Of a stretch of DNA of 28,100 nt, positions 14,796-22,869 are shown piece by piece. The notes beneath the pieces were generated by a model. The model was not told the origin of the DNA. It made no database searches and saw nothing but the letters and a program-made list of their open reading frames with translations. Position 1 is the stretch's first letter. Each line of letters opens with the position of its first letter. The DNA is from CBDULQ01 sp965368115 (lineage in GTDB: Bacteria; Pseudomonadota; Gammaproteobacteria; SZUA-229): contig CBDULQ010000011.1 in NCBI GenBank assembly GCA_965368115.1, positions 1 to 28,100 of the forward strand, written 5' to 3'. The translations under genes and the position numbers were made by a program.

Positions 14796-14907
14796 ATTAA
14801 AGACCGACCGGTCACCTTGAACAAAGTCTATCCCAATATGAACATGCTGCAGCCGAGAGGTTCAATCCTCACGGCAACAACACGCATCTGTGAGTAATCC
14901 GATTGTG

Positions 14908-15141
14908 TCATTCCTCTAATTCCTGTTGGCGGCGATGAAACTCCGCCTCGTCAATTTCACCTCGCGCATAGCGCTGCCTGAGTATCGTCATCGCCTTATC
15001 CTGATTTCCAGTGCGATCCGGGGCTGAATCGCCGCGACCAAACGCCCATCTAAGCGCCACTACGACAAACACCACCAGCAACACCCAGAAAAGCCACATA
15101 ACACCACCGCCAAACCACATAAAATCATTATGTCCGAACAT
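14908..15141 (-). CDS. SHOCT-domain small membrane protein
   Basis: A protein of 77 residues. Residues 13-33 form one hydrophobic helix (VMWLFWVLLVVFVVVALRW), a short polar linker follows, and the C-terminus ILRQRYARGEIDEAEF is a SHOCT motif, the short C-terminal domain that helps assemble proteins at the membrane. Such genes are often found in copper and other metal loci, with unknown function. GGTG precedes the ATG. It sits 68 bases after the Met-rich gene and 112 before the next Cys-rich ORF. No Cys and only two His (positions 4 and 68), so it is unlikely to bind metal itself. Confidence 0.85.
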   Translation of the reverse strand: MFGHNDFMWFGGGVMWLFWVLLVVFVVVALRWAFGRGDSAPDRTGNQDKAMTILRQRYARGEIDEAEFHRRQQELEE

Positions 15142-15209
15142 ACTTCACCTCGATTAATCGACACAGTTATTTGTCCGGACGGATCCATATGATCCGCCCG
15201 GACACACAT

Positions 15210-15674
15210 TTACTTGTCAAGTTGCTCCATATGTTCCAGCATCTGTTTCATCATGCCCTGCATCATATCCATGCGTTGCTCGAGCATCTGACCACGATTC
15301 ATCATGCCGCCCTGACTCATATTGCCCTGGCCCATATTTCCCGGACCCATGTTTCCCTGACCCATCATGCCCTTGCCCATCATGTTACCCTGTTGCTTAC
15401 CCTGATTACCTGGCATATTTTGCATCATCATCTGATTCATGCGCCCCATCATGCCCATCATCTGTTGCATATCCTGCATGTGTTGCTGCATGTATTTACG
15501 CCGCTCAGCCGGGCTAACATTTCCCTGCATTTTCATCATCATGCCCTGAGCCGATTGCATATGTTGATTAAAGCGCTGGCTCATCATACCCACGTCATCC
15601 GAGGAGTCATCTGCAATCGCAGCGATGGAAACCAGCATGGTCAGTAGTAGAGAAACAATAGTGATTGATTTCAT
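15210..15674 (-). CDS. Met-rich periplasmic protein, putative Cu(I)/Ag(I) binder
   Basis: A protein of 154 residues with a cleavable signal peptide (to about IAAIA, residue 20). About a quarter of all residues are Met (38 by my count), in MM, MMM, HMQ and GNM groups. A low-complexity centre repeats GNM (GQGNMGPGNMGQGNM) and is flanked by helical, coiled-coil-like stretches (RRKYMQQHMQDMQQMM and LEQRMDMMQGMMKQMLEHM). Met clusters are the usual soft ligands for Cu(I) and Ag(I) in the periplasm, so storage or delivery to the pump or CopA is likely, by composition and neighbourhood only. There is no Cys. AGGA lies eight bases before the ATG. Repetitive ATG codons create a long His-rich antisense frame that is not a gene. 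Confidence 0.8.
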   Translation of the reverse strand: MKSITIVSLLLTMLVSIAAIADDSSDDVGMMSQRFNQHMQSAQGMMMKMQGNVSPAERRKYMQQHMQDMQQMMGMMGRMNQMMMQNMPGNQGKQQGNMMGKGMMGQGNMGPGNMGQGNMSQGGMMNRGQMLEQRMDMMQGMMKQMLEHMEQLDK

Positions 15675-15747
15675 AATTTACGTCCTTTACAAAAATATTC
15701 GAAAATACCAATACTCTGCGAACCGACATCGCCCCTTGAATCGGGTG

Positions 15748-15760
15748 TGCGACGGTCGCA
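15748..15760 (-). promoter_or_regulatory. short stem-loop in the Met-rich gene leader
   Basis: TGCGA and TCGCA pair around a three-base loop in the 109-base gap between the Cys/His-rich ORF and the Met-rich gene. It is not followed by a T-tract. Listed because all three small Cys-rich ORFs are followed by such a gap with a hairpin. Confidence 0.25.
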
Positions 15761-15783
15761 GCAAAAAACAATGAAGACTGAAT

Positions 15784-16152
15784 TCAACCGATCGGTGGTC
15801 TGAATAAAGGCGTGATTCGATATTGAAGGGTCAGGAGATCTATGAAACCGATGACAGGCTCCACTTGTACTACAGCCGGTTGCGACAATAGCGTCACCGG
15901 AACAAAGGCATGTGCATGGGATACACAGTGACAGGACTTGCAGTGCTTGAAGACATTGCAGCCCATATGCTTACAGGGTGTCGGGTTAGCCGCCATGGAA
16001 GCATGCTCGCCTGAAACAGGCTGAGCATGATCGGCATGCGACATGGACACGGAAGCCGAACGCGAACAGTTCAATTTAGCGGCAAACAGCTCGCCCGTCG
16101 GCAGCAACATCACCGCCATAATCAACAGCATTGAAATACCGCGCCTGATCAT
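15784..16152 (-). CDS. small exported Cys/His-rich protein, second putative leader ORF
   Basis: A protein of 122 residues from the ATG at 16152 (AGGAGG lies 12 bases upstream; GTG codons at 16161 and 16197 are in frame). A hydrophobic signal (ISMLLIMAVMLLPTGELFA) is followed by a His/Met-rich stretch and the cluster CKHMGCNVFKHCKSCHC. It ends FRPPIG, the same FRPP plus two residues as the protein encoded at 14430-14795. It is 109 bases upstream of the Met-rich gene and follows the PII-like gene by 108 bases. Metal binding is likely from the ligand cluster. A leader-ORF function is inferred from length, ending and position. The two proteins share little else, so common descent is not certain. 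Confidence 0.6.
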   Translation of the reverse strand: MIRRGISMLLIMAVMLLPTGELFAAKLNCSRSASVSMSHADHAQPVSGEHASMAANPTPCKHMGCNVFKHCKSCHCVSHAHAFVPVTLLSQPAVVQVEPVIGFIDLLTLQYRITPLFRPPIG

Positions 16153-16208
16153 GCCTTGCACCGGCCTCCTGTAAGGGTCGTCGAGCGTCGAAGACACCCG
16201 AAGCCTTC

Positions 16209-16214
16209 ATTATA
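16209..16214 (-). promoter_or_regulatory. possible -10 element before the second Cys/His-rich ORF
   Basis: The consensus TATAAT on the minus strand, about 57 bases before the ATG at 16152. No -35 like TTGACA is found at 16-20 bases. An 11-base dyad GTGTCAGACAC lies further upstream at 16243-16253, where an activator could bind. Confidence 0.3.
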
Positions 16215-16260
16215 CGGGGCGATTTCAAAATAACCTTGATATGTGTCAGACACGCACATT

Positions 16261-16587
16261 CTAAAGTTCATCGGGATGCACTGCAGCTTTGGCGTGAATA
16301 CTGTAAAGTTCATCCACCGGCATAACAGAGATAATACCATCACCACTCGCACCACAATGGGCCACATCCATAATCGTCTCCACAACGTCTTTCACCTGCG
16401 AATCATTGACGAATACACTGACCTGGGCATGCTCCACATCCCAGCTGGTGGAAAAAAAATTGGCATATCCACCATGGCCTTTTCCTTTGACCACGCTCAT
16501 GCCGGATATATTCAATTCATGCATGCCAATTTCAACTTTTTCGATACATTCGGTTCTGACGATTGCAGTCACTTTCTTAAATGCCAT
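16261..16587 (-). CDS. PII-like protein associated with the Cus pump (PII-NG type)
   Basis: A protein of 108 residues with the PII fold signature: N-terminal KKVTAIVR, the central IGMHELNISGMSVVKGKGHGG, and the nucleotide-binding B-loop region GASGDGIISV. The T-loop (about 36-52, KGHGGYANFFSTSWDVEH) is shorter than in GlnB and lacks the uridylylated Tyr51 context. The sequence matches the PII group reported next to heavy-metal RND pumps (PII-NG), as here directly after the CusA-like gene (63-base gap). In that group a role in sensing nucleotide or metal state for efflux has been proposed but not shown. His/Cys residues (His38, His53, Cys78) could bind metal. The start at 16587 has GGAGG five bases upstream; a GTG immediately before it is less likely. 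Confidence 0.85.
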   Translation of the reverse strand: MAFKKVTAIVRTECIEKVEIGMHELNISGMSVVKGKGHGGYANFFSTSWDVEHAQVSVFVNDSQVKDVVETIMDVAHCGASGDGIISVMPVDELYSIHAKAAVHPDEL

Positions 16588-16650
16588 CACAGCCTCCTTT
16601 GTAGAATGCGAACAACCGCTGACATCAACGGTTCTGAATGATCCACACGA

Positions 16651-19600
16651 TTAATTTTTATCGGCCATTGCGCCTTTCCATAACAGGAATACAGCGGGCA
16701 ACACGACCAGGGTCAGTAGTGTAGCGCTGATCATACCGCCAACCATAGGCGCTGCGATCCGGCGCATGACTTCCGATCCGGTACCACTACCGATCATTAT
16801 GGGCAACAAACCTGCGATGATCGCGGCGACGGTCATCATAATCGGGCGCACACGTAACAGAGCGCCTTCGGTAATCGCCTCGCGAATTTCCTCCATGGTC
16901 AATGATCGACGTTCGCTCATTGCTGCCACTCGATGCCGCTCGAGTGCCTGGTTGAGATACACCAGCATCACTACGCCAATTTCAACCGCCACGCCGGCCA
17001 GTGCAATGAACCCAACACCCACGGCAACCGACATGTTGTAGTCGAGCAGATACAGCAACCAGAAACCGCCGATCAACGCCATCGGCAGAGTCCCCATGAT
17101 GATCAGCACTTCGGATATTTTTCTGAAGTTGAGATAGAGCAGCAGGACGATGATCGCCAGGGTCACCGGCACCACGGTCTGCAGCCGCTGTTTCGCGCGC
17201 ACCATATATTCGTATTGACCGGACCAGGCAATAGAATAACCGGCCGGCAGATCCACATTCTTACTGACCACACGTTGTGCCTCCGCGACATACGACCCCA
17301 GATCACGTCCCTGTATATCGACAAAGGTCCAGCCGTTCGGGCGAGCATCTTCGGATTTGATCATCGCCGGTCCCGATTCGACCCGAACATCAGCCACTTC
17401 CTGTAATGGAATCTGGGCACCCGACGGCGTCACGACCGGAAGTGCTTTCAGCTCCGACAGGGAGTCACGCAAATCACGGGGATAACGCACATTCACAGGA
17501 TAACGCTCCAGACCTTCAACCGACTGGGTCACACGCATACCGCCCAGCGCCGTGCTGACCACGTCCTGTACATCGGCGATATTCATACCGAAACGCGCCG
17601 CGGCAACACGATCGATATCAACCGTCACATAACGCCCACCGGCCACGCGTTCGGAAAATGCGGAAACGGTCCCCGGTACCTGTTGCACCACTTCTTCGAT
17701 GCGCTGACCGATGTCCTGAATCACTTTCAGGTCAGGGCCCGCCACCTTGATGCCCACCGGCGTTTTGATACCGGTAGCCAGCATATCGATGCGTGTTTTA
17801 ATCGGCATCACCCAGGCATTGGTCAAACCGGGAAACTGAATCAGTTCGTCGAGCTCTCTTTTAAGCTTGTCCAGCGTCATGCCTTCACGCCACTCGTCTC
17901 GCGGCTTTAACTGAATGGTGGTTTCTATCATGGTCAGGGGCGCCGGGTCGGTCGCTGTTTCTGCGCGTCCCACTTTGCCAAACACACGCTTCACTTCCGG
18001 AACCGTACGAATGAGTTTATCGGTTTGTTGTAACAGCTCCTGCGCCTTTCCCACAGACACACCCGGAAAAGTCGTCGGCATGTACATCAGATCGCCTTCG
18101 TCCAGATCCGGCATGAATTCCGAACCGATTTGCGTCACCGGCCAGAAGCCGACCAGGATCAACAGCAGCGCAATCGCCAGCACTGTTTTAGGCGCTTTTA
18201 GAACACTATGAATAAACGGTCGATATCCGGCGATCAGAACACGGTTCACCGGATTCGCGTGTTCCGGCGTGATGTGACCGCGAATGAAATAGCCCATCAA
18301 CACCGGAACCAGGGTAATCGACAAACCCGCGGCGGCGGCCATGGCAAAGGTCTTGGTATACGCCAACGGTGAGAACAAACGGCCTTCCTGTGCCTCCAGC
18401 GTGAACACCGGCAAGAAACTTAAAGTGATGATCAACAATGAAAAGAATAAAGGCGGCCCCACTTCCTTGGCGGCACGCGACATCAACTCCCAACGATTGT
18501 CATCATTCAAACCTTCTTTTTCGATATGTTTATGCACGTTCTCTATCATGACGATCGCCGCGTCCACCATGGCGCCGATCGCGATAGCGATACCACCGAG
18601 CGACATGATGTTGGCGTTGATACCCTGATGGAACATGATGATAAACGCCGCCAGTATCCCCACCGGCAACGACAGGATGACCACTAACGAAGAACGCAGG
18701 TGAAACAGGAACACAGCACACACCAGTGCCACTACGATAAATTCCTCGATCAACTTGCTATTCAGTGTATTCACTGCACGGGTGATCAAACTGGATCGGT
18801 CGTAGGTTTCGACGATCTCGACACCGTCCGGCAAACCGTTTTGCAGTTCCGCGAGTTTTTTCTTAACACCACGAATGGTGGTCAATGCATTTTCGCCGAA
18901 ACGCATCACAATGATACCGCCAACCACTTCGCCTTCGCCGTCCAGCTCCGCGATACCGCGACGCATCTGTGGGCCGAGCCGAATATCCGCGACATCCTTA
19001 AGCAATATCGGTACGCCATTGTCACCCAGTCCCAGTGAAATATTGCGCAGGTCATCGAGTTCATCGATGTAACCGGTGGCGCGCACCATATATTCTGCTT
19101 CCGCCATTTCGATCACCGAGCCGCCCACTTCCTGGTTGGCTTTCTTAATCGCCATCTTGATGCGCGAAAGCGGCAAACCGAAGGCACGCAAACGATCCGG
19201 ATGCAGTACTACCTGGTACTGTTTCACCATACCGCCGGCGGTCGCGACTTCAGACACACCCGGCACGGTCTGCAGTTCGAACTTGAGGAACCAGTCCTGC
19301 AATGAACGTAACTGAGCCAGATCATGTTTCCCGCTTCGATCCACCAGGGCATATTCATAAATCCATCCGACACCGGTAGCATCCGGACCCAGCGTTGGTC
19401 GTGCCTCGGGAGGCAGGGCCGCCGCCACCTGACTCAGGTATTCCAGTACACGTGACCGTGCCCAGTAGGGATCGGTACCGTCCTTGAATATGACATACAC
19501 ATACGAGTCACCAAAAAATGAATAGCCGCGCACATTGGTCGCACCGGGTACCGACAACATGGCCGAAGTGAGCGGATAGGTGACCTGGTCTTCCACCACC

Positions 19601-19776
19601 CGCGGCGCCTGTCCCGGATAACTCGTTTTGATGATCACCTGCACATCCGACAGATCGGGAATGGCGTCCAGCGGAATGTTTTTAACCGAATAGATACCCC
19701 AGCCGGTGATGACAAACGTCAGCAACAGCACCATGAAACGGTTATGCAAGGACCAGTCGATAATCGCTTTAATCAT
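16651..19776 (-). CDS. cusA: CusA-like heavy-metal RND efflux transporter
   Basis: A protein of 1041 residues, the full length for an HME-RND pump. It belongs with the monovalent (Cu(I)/Ag(I)) exporters. The TM4 motif is GAMVDAAIVMIEN with Asp405, and the three Met of the CusA metal site are present at 566 (DLMYMPTT), 616 (APLTMIETT) and 665 (TRIDMLATG), with the same 50- and 49-residue spacing as E. coli M573/M623/M672. It is a proton antiporter of the inner membrane that works with the CusB-like adaptor and CusC-like channel. AGGAG lies eight bases before the ATG, and the gap after cusB is five bases. No truncation or frameshift is seen. No CusF is encoded; the adaptor's own metal-binding domain may replace it. 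Confidence 0.95.
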   Translation of the reverse strand: MIKAIIDWSLHNRFMVLLLTFVITGWGIYSVKNIPLDAIPDLSDVQVIIKTSYPGQAPRVVEDQVTYPLTSAMLSVPGATNVRGYSFFGDSYVYVIFKDGTDPYWARSRVLEYLSQVAAALPPEARPTLGPDATGVGWIYEYALVDRSGKHDLAQLRSLQDWFLKFELQTVPGVSEVATAGGMVKQYQVVLHPDRLRAFGLPLSRIKMAIKKANQEVGGSVIEMAEAEYMVRATGYIDELDDLRNISLGLGDNGVPILLKDVADIRLGPQMRRGIAELDGEGEVVGGIIVMRFGENALTTIRGVKKKLAELQNGLPDGVEIVETYDRSSLITRAVNTLNSKLIEEFIVVALVCAVFLFHLRSSLVVILSLPVGILAAFIIMFHQGINANIMSLGGIAIAIGAMVDAAIVMIENVHKHIEKEGLNDDNRWELMSRAAKEVGPPLFFSLLIITLSFLPVFTLEAQEGRLFSPLAYTKTFAMAAAAGLSITLVPVLMGYFIRGHITPEHANPVNRVLIAGYRPFIHSVLKAPKTVLAIALLLILVGFWPVTQIGSEFMPDLDEGDLMYMPTTFPGVSVGKAQELLQQTDKLIRTVPEVKRVFGKVGRAETATDPAPLTMIETTIQLKPRDEWREGMTLDKLKRELDELIQFPGLTNAWVMPIKTRIDMLATGIKTPVGIKVAGPDLKVIQDIGQRIEEVVQQVPGTVSAFSERVAGGRYVTVDIDRVAAARFGMNIADVQDVVSTALGGMRVTQSVEGLERYPVNVRYPRDLRDSLSELKALPVVTPSGAQIPLQEVADVRVESGPAMIKSEDARPNGWTFVDIQGRDLGSYVAEAQRVVSKNVDLPAGYSIAWSGQYEYMVRAKQRLQTVVPVTLAIIVLLLYLNFRKISEVLIIMGTLPMALIGGFWLLYLLDYNMSVAVGVGFIALAGVAVEIGVVMLVYLNQALERHRVAAMSERRSLTMEEIREAITEGALLRVRPIMMTVAAIIAGLLPIMIGSGTGSEVMRRIAAPMVGGMISATLLTLVVLPAVFLLWKGAMADKN

Positions 19777-19781
19777 GCTGT

Positions 19782-20996
19782 TTACTCCTGCATGCGCATC
19801 AGACTGGCTTTGAGACTGGCTTCAGAATCGATCAGGAACTGTCCCGAGGTGACGACGCTTTCGCCTTCTTCAAGTCCGTCGACAATCTCCACCCAGTCGC
19901 CGGACTCCATGCCTGCAGTCACTTGTTTCGGTACGAATCGACCGTCGCCCATGGCGACAATGACGCGCTGTTGCTCGCCGGTACGGATCAGTGCTTCGCG
20001 CGGGATATTGATCACGTCATTCTTCGGTCCGCCATAGATGGTGACCTGAGCATACATATTCGGCTTGAGTGCTTCGTCCGGATTATCGAACTTGAGACGT
20101 ACGCGAAGGGTTCGCGTCTTCGGGTCCAGGCTGGGATAGATGTATTCAACCTTGCCTTCCCACAATTTCCCCGGTAGATAACTCAGGGTGACATCGGCCG
20201 GCTGATCCAGCGCAACCCAGTCGGTCTGGGCTTCGAATACATCAGCGAGTATCCAGACTTTAGACAGATCGGCAAGACGCATCACTTCAAAAGCCGGCAT
20301 AACGTACATACCTTCGCGCACATTGAGCATGGACACGACACCATTTTGCGGTGCGTAAATCGGCACGGTTTGCGGCACTTTACGTGTGGATTGCAGTCTG
20401 GCGATCTGATCACTCGAGATGCCAAGTGATGTCAGGCGATCTCTGGATGCAGTAATCAGGCGCCGATTATTGCCGGACAAGGCTTGCAGATATTCTTCCA
20501 TCGCATTGACCAGCGTCGGCGAATAAACACTGAACAGTCGCTCACCTTTTTTGACTCGTTCGCCTTCAGAACGTACGGCAAGCTGTTCGATCCAGCCATC
20601 GGTACGTAGATGGATATGACTCACTCTGGACTGATCGTAATCCACCGCCGCCACGGTATCGATACGTCGCCACAATCGACCGCGTTCGACTTTTGCAGTA
20701 CGCACGCCCATGTTATTGATCACCGCCGGCGAAATAGTCACTTCCGGACCGGTACTCTGCTCGACCTCCTTGAGCACCAGGTCCATACCACAAATCGGAC
20801 AACTACCTTCTTCGTCACGCACGATCTGCGGATGCATGGGACACACATATTTCGGATCAAGGTGTTTCTCCGCATGTTCCAGTGCCGTTTCATTTTGCGC
20901 CATTGCGACTTCTTCTCCCTGCCCCATATAATCCGCCGCGAGCCAGGCGCCGATCGCAACGATCAATGCCGCACCGATCATCACAAATTTATTCAT
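19782..20996 (-). CDS. cusB: CusB-like periplasmic adaptor with N-terminal heavy-metal-binding domain
   Basis: A protein of 404 residues. An N-terminal hydrophobic signal or anchor (about 5-21) is followed by a heavy-metal-binding domain, YVCPMHPQI and then GSCPICGMDLV (Cys52, Cys66, Cys69 and several Met and His), as found in many CusB/CzcB-like adaptors of this type. The rest is the membrane fusion fold: the lipoyl/barrel parts near 110-145 (YDQSRVSHIHLRTDGWIEQL) and 210-235 (YAPQNGVVSMLNVREGMYV), and a beta-barrel and membrane-proximal domain to the end. The N-terminal domain probably hands metal to the pump. Its ATG overlaps the cusC stop (ATGA) with GGAGG upstream. Confidence 0.92.
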   Translation of the reverse strand: MNKFVMIGAALIVAIGAWLAADYMGQGEEVAMAQNETALEHAEKHLDPKYVCPMHPQIVRDEEGSCPICGMDLVLKEVEQSTGPEVTISPAVINNMGVRTAKVERGRLWRRIDTVAAVDYDQSRVSHIHLRTDGWIEQLAVRSEGERVKKGERLFSVYSPTLVNAMEEYLQALSGNNRRLITASRDRLTSLGISSDQIARLQSTRKVPQTVPIYAPQNGVVSMLNVREGMYVMPAFEVMRLADLSKVWILADVFEAQTDWVALDQPADVTLSYLPGKLWEGKVEYIYPSLDPKTRTLRVRLKFDNPDEALKPNMYAQVTIYGGPKNDVINIPREALIRTGEQQRVIVAMGDGRFVPKQVTAGMESGDWVEIVDGLEEGESVVTSGQFLIDSEASLKASLMRMQE

Positions 20997-22264
20997 TGTT
21001 CTTCCTCCCCAATCAGGAACCGAATCTTCGCCAGAGCGACCGCCTGTTCCACCTGTAATTTCAAGTACTGCAATTCCGCTTTCAGCTCGGCGCTGCGTGC
21101 CCGGGTCAGTGCATAAAATGATACGACGCCGGATTGGTAGCCGTTGATCGCCGCCCGGGCATTGTCGCGCGCCTGGGGCAAAACCTTGGTGCGATACAGG
21201 TCGAGACGCTGCTGCAGCTCACCAAATCGTGCATGAATCTGTTTAAGTTCCGCCGCCAGACTCCATTTCACATCGGTATGCTCATAACGCGCGGCCTGTA
21301 ATCGACTTTTGCTAGCGGCCAGCTGCCGGTCCTGATTGTCGGCCGTGAACAAAGGCAGATCCAGGTTAACCATCGCGCTGAAGAAATCAGGCCGGTCGCT
21401 ACCGTTTGCGTTATAACCATCGCGTTTTCCGTAGCTGACATCAAAGCTCCATTGCGGACTGAATTTCTGCTCGGCCATCTGCACCCGGGTTTCACTGCTT
21501 TCGATCTGGCGCTGCTGTTTAAGCACACGCGGATGCTGATCAAGTCGTTCGGTCAGTGACGCCAGCGTGTCGTTCAACGCCAGTTTGAACTGATCGGCGG
21601 AAACTGTTAGCGGTCGTGCAGCCATTTCATCGCTGATCCAGCGTGCCAGCATGGCACGACTTTGTTCGCGCATGGATGCGACCTGTTGCAGTCGGTCATC
21701 CAGTAGCGACAGTTCCAGCTCGGCCTGCAACACATCCTGTTGCTGACTTTTACCGGCCGCGTACAGCGATTCACTAGCGTCCAGCTGTTGCAGGTAGAGC
21801 TGCCGATTCTTCTCGATAATCTGGTAAGAACGGTCCTGTAGAAAAACCTGATACCAGGCCAGCCGCACTCCGAGACGGATCTGGCGTTCGCGTAATGACA
21901 GATCTTCCTTACCGGCTTCCGCCTGTGTGGCCTTGAGCTGAGCCGCCAGTCGGTTGCTGTCACCGCGGGGCAATGCCTGCTGGTAACCGAGAATGATCTG
22001 TGTCATCGGCTCCTGATCCAGCTCGAAACTGTCGGTGGGTAGATTGGCAAAACCGAAACGTAACCGCGGGTCGGGCCAGGCGTCCGCGGCAACCGACTCG
22101 TCTTGCAGGGCACTCACTTTATGTTGCTGGCCTTTCAGCACGGCATCACGTTCCAGCGCGAGTTGTTCACTTTGTTGCAGGCTTAATGTTTGTTCGGCAA
22201 ACACAGTTGTCGCCGGCATGGCCATCAGTATGCCGGTGATTAAACCAACTTGTAGGGGATGCAT
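20993..22264 (-). CDS. cusC: CusC-like outer-membrane channel (TolC family)
   Basis: A protein of 423 residues with a signal peptide (GLITGILMAMPATTVFA). The long helices typical of outer-membrane efflux proteins come in two repeats (for example LKGQQHKVSALQDESVAADA and LKQQRQIESSETRVQMAEQ), with strand segments WPDPRLRFGFANLP and WSFDVSYGKRDGYN. No lipobox Cys is present, unlike E. coli CusC. It forms the outer-membrane exit duct for the tripartite pump. GAGG lies eight bases before the ATG. It is the first of the three pump genes and lies 75 bases after the small Cys-rich ORF. Assignment to a metal pump rests on the neighbours; TolC-type channels look alike. Confidence 0.9.
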   Translation of the reverse strand: MHPLQVGLITGILMAMPATTVFAEQTLSLQQSEQLALERDAVLKGQQHKVSALQDESVAADAWPDPRLRFGFANLPTDSFELDQEPMTQIILGYQQALPRGDSNRLAAQLKATQAEAGKEDLSLRERQIRLGVRLAWYQVFLQDRSYQIIEKNRQLYLQQLDASESLYAAGKSQQQDVLQAELELSLLDDRLQQVASMREQSRAMLARWISDEMAARPLTVSADQFKLALNDTLASLTERLDQHPRVLKQQRQIESSETRVQMAEQKFSPQWSFDVSYGKRDGYNANGSDRPDFFSAMVNLDLPLFTADNQDRQLAASKSRLQAARYEHTDVKWSLAAELKQIHARFGELQQRLDLYRTKVLPQARDNARAAINGYQSGVVSFYALTRARSAELKAELQYLKLQVEQAVALAKIRFLIGEEEQ

Positions 22265-22302
22265 TAACCAGTCCTCAGAAAATCAAACAGAGCACAACAG
22301 AC

Positions 22303-22322
22303 AAAACGCCCGCTGCGGTTTT
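22303..22322 (-). promoter_or_regulatory. terminator-like hairpin between the Cys-rich ORF and the CusC-like gene
   Basis: On the minus strand AAAACCGC and GGCGTTTT pair with one bulge around a small loop, and a partly T-rich tail follows. It lies in the 75-base leader between the stop at 22340 and the ATG at 22264. It could act as a weak or regulated terminator, which is what an attenuation system would need. Stability was not computed. Confidence 0.3.
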
Positions 22323-22339
22323 CTATTCCGGGACAGGTA

Positions 22340-22705
22340 TCAAATCAGGAGAGTGGTTTTGAGTAATAACGGAGGTGGTACAAGCTGGCGTACATGCAGG
22401 TCGAAGCGATCAAACCTGGGGTCGGGTCGTCCGATTTGAGCATCCACGCGACTCAGGGTCACAAAGGCAATCTGAAATCCCTGTAGATCCAGACCGGCAA
22501 ATCCCAGTGCGTCATCAGCTTTTTCCGCCATCGCCAGCACGGTATCACAGAGCGTGGTATCACAATGGCAGCAGGTCTGGATGGTCTGTTTCATCGCCGC
22601 ATGCACCGGCGCCTGGATGGCCAGGTTAAGCCACGCCATAACAAACAGCGCCAGCGCCCAACGGGCGATGGTTCGAATGTCGGTACGGCGTAACACAGGT
22701 GTCAT
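22340..22705 (-). CDS. small exported Cys-rich protein, putative leader ORF of the Cus pump
   Basis: A protein of 121 residues from the ATG at 22705; a longer frame reaches 22768, but it would start upstream of the predicted transcription start. A hydrophobic segment (WALALFVMAWLNLAIQAPVHA) is followed at once by a compact cysteine group, CCHCDTTLC, then a neutral region, and the end has a triproline, LVPPPLLLK, eleven residues before the stop. It is the first gene of the copper block, just downstream of the promoter at 22744-22772. Length and layout match the proteins encoded at 14430 and 15784, though the terminal FRPP is absent. It may be a copper-sensing leader ORF (compare CruR/DUF2946) or a metal chaperone. 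The ribosome site is weak. Confidence 0.55.
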   Translation of the reverse strand: MTPVLRRTDIRTIARWALALFVMAWLNLAIQAPVHAAMKQTIQTCCHCDTTLCDTVLAMAEKADDALGFAGLDLQGFQIAFVTLSRVDAQIGRPDPRFDRFDLHVRQLVPPPLLLKTTLLI

Positions 22706-22743
22706 CAACAGATTCACTTCAACAAACAGCTTCAAACAGAGAC

Positions 22744-22772
22744 AGTATAGTGCGCGCCGGGTTCCCATGCAA
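22744..22772 (-). promoter_or_regulatory. predicted sigma-70 promoter of the copper block
   Basis: On the minus strand TTGCAT (22772-22767), a 17-base spacer and TATACT (22749-22744). Both hexamers and the spacing are good. Transcription would begin near 22737, about 32 bases before the ATG at 22705. The spacer holds GGGAACCC, a small dyad. No MerR-type (CueR) 19-20 base spacing or box was recognised, so a two-component or post-initiation control is more likely. Confidence 0.6.
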
Positions 22773-22869
22773 AATCAGGAAATGCAGGCCCGGCACCGAG
22801 GCTCGATGACCATTATTCACGGACTTCGCAGGAATTTTTCCTTTAATCCCGCCGACAGCCCTCCATAAG

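Noticed and set aside
14796..14830. ACCTTG sequence resembling half of a CueR/MerR-type box upstream of the small Cys-rich ORF before copA
   Set aside because: No symmetrical partner at the needed distance and no promoter with a 19-20 base spacer around it.
15171..15647. Long His-rich plus-strand frame of about 158 residues
   Set aside because: It is the antisense of the Met-rich gene: ATG codons read as CAT (His) on the other strand. The Met-rich frame has a signal peptide and ribosome site, the antisense frame has neither.
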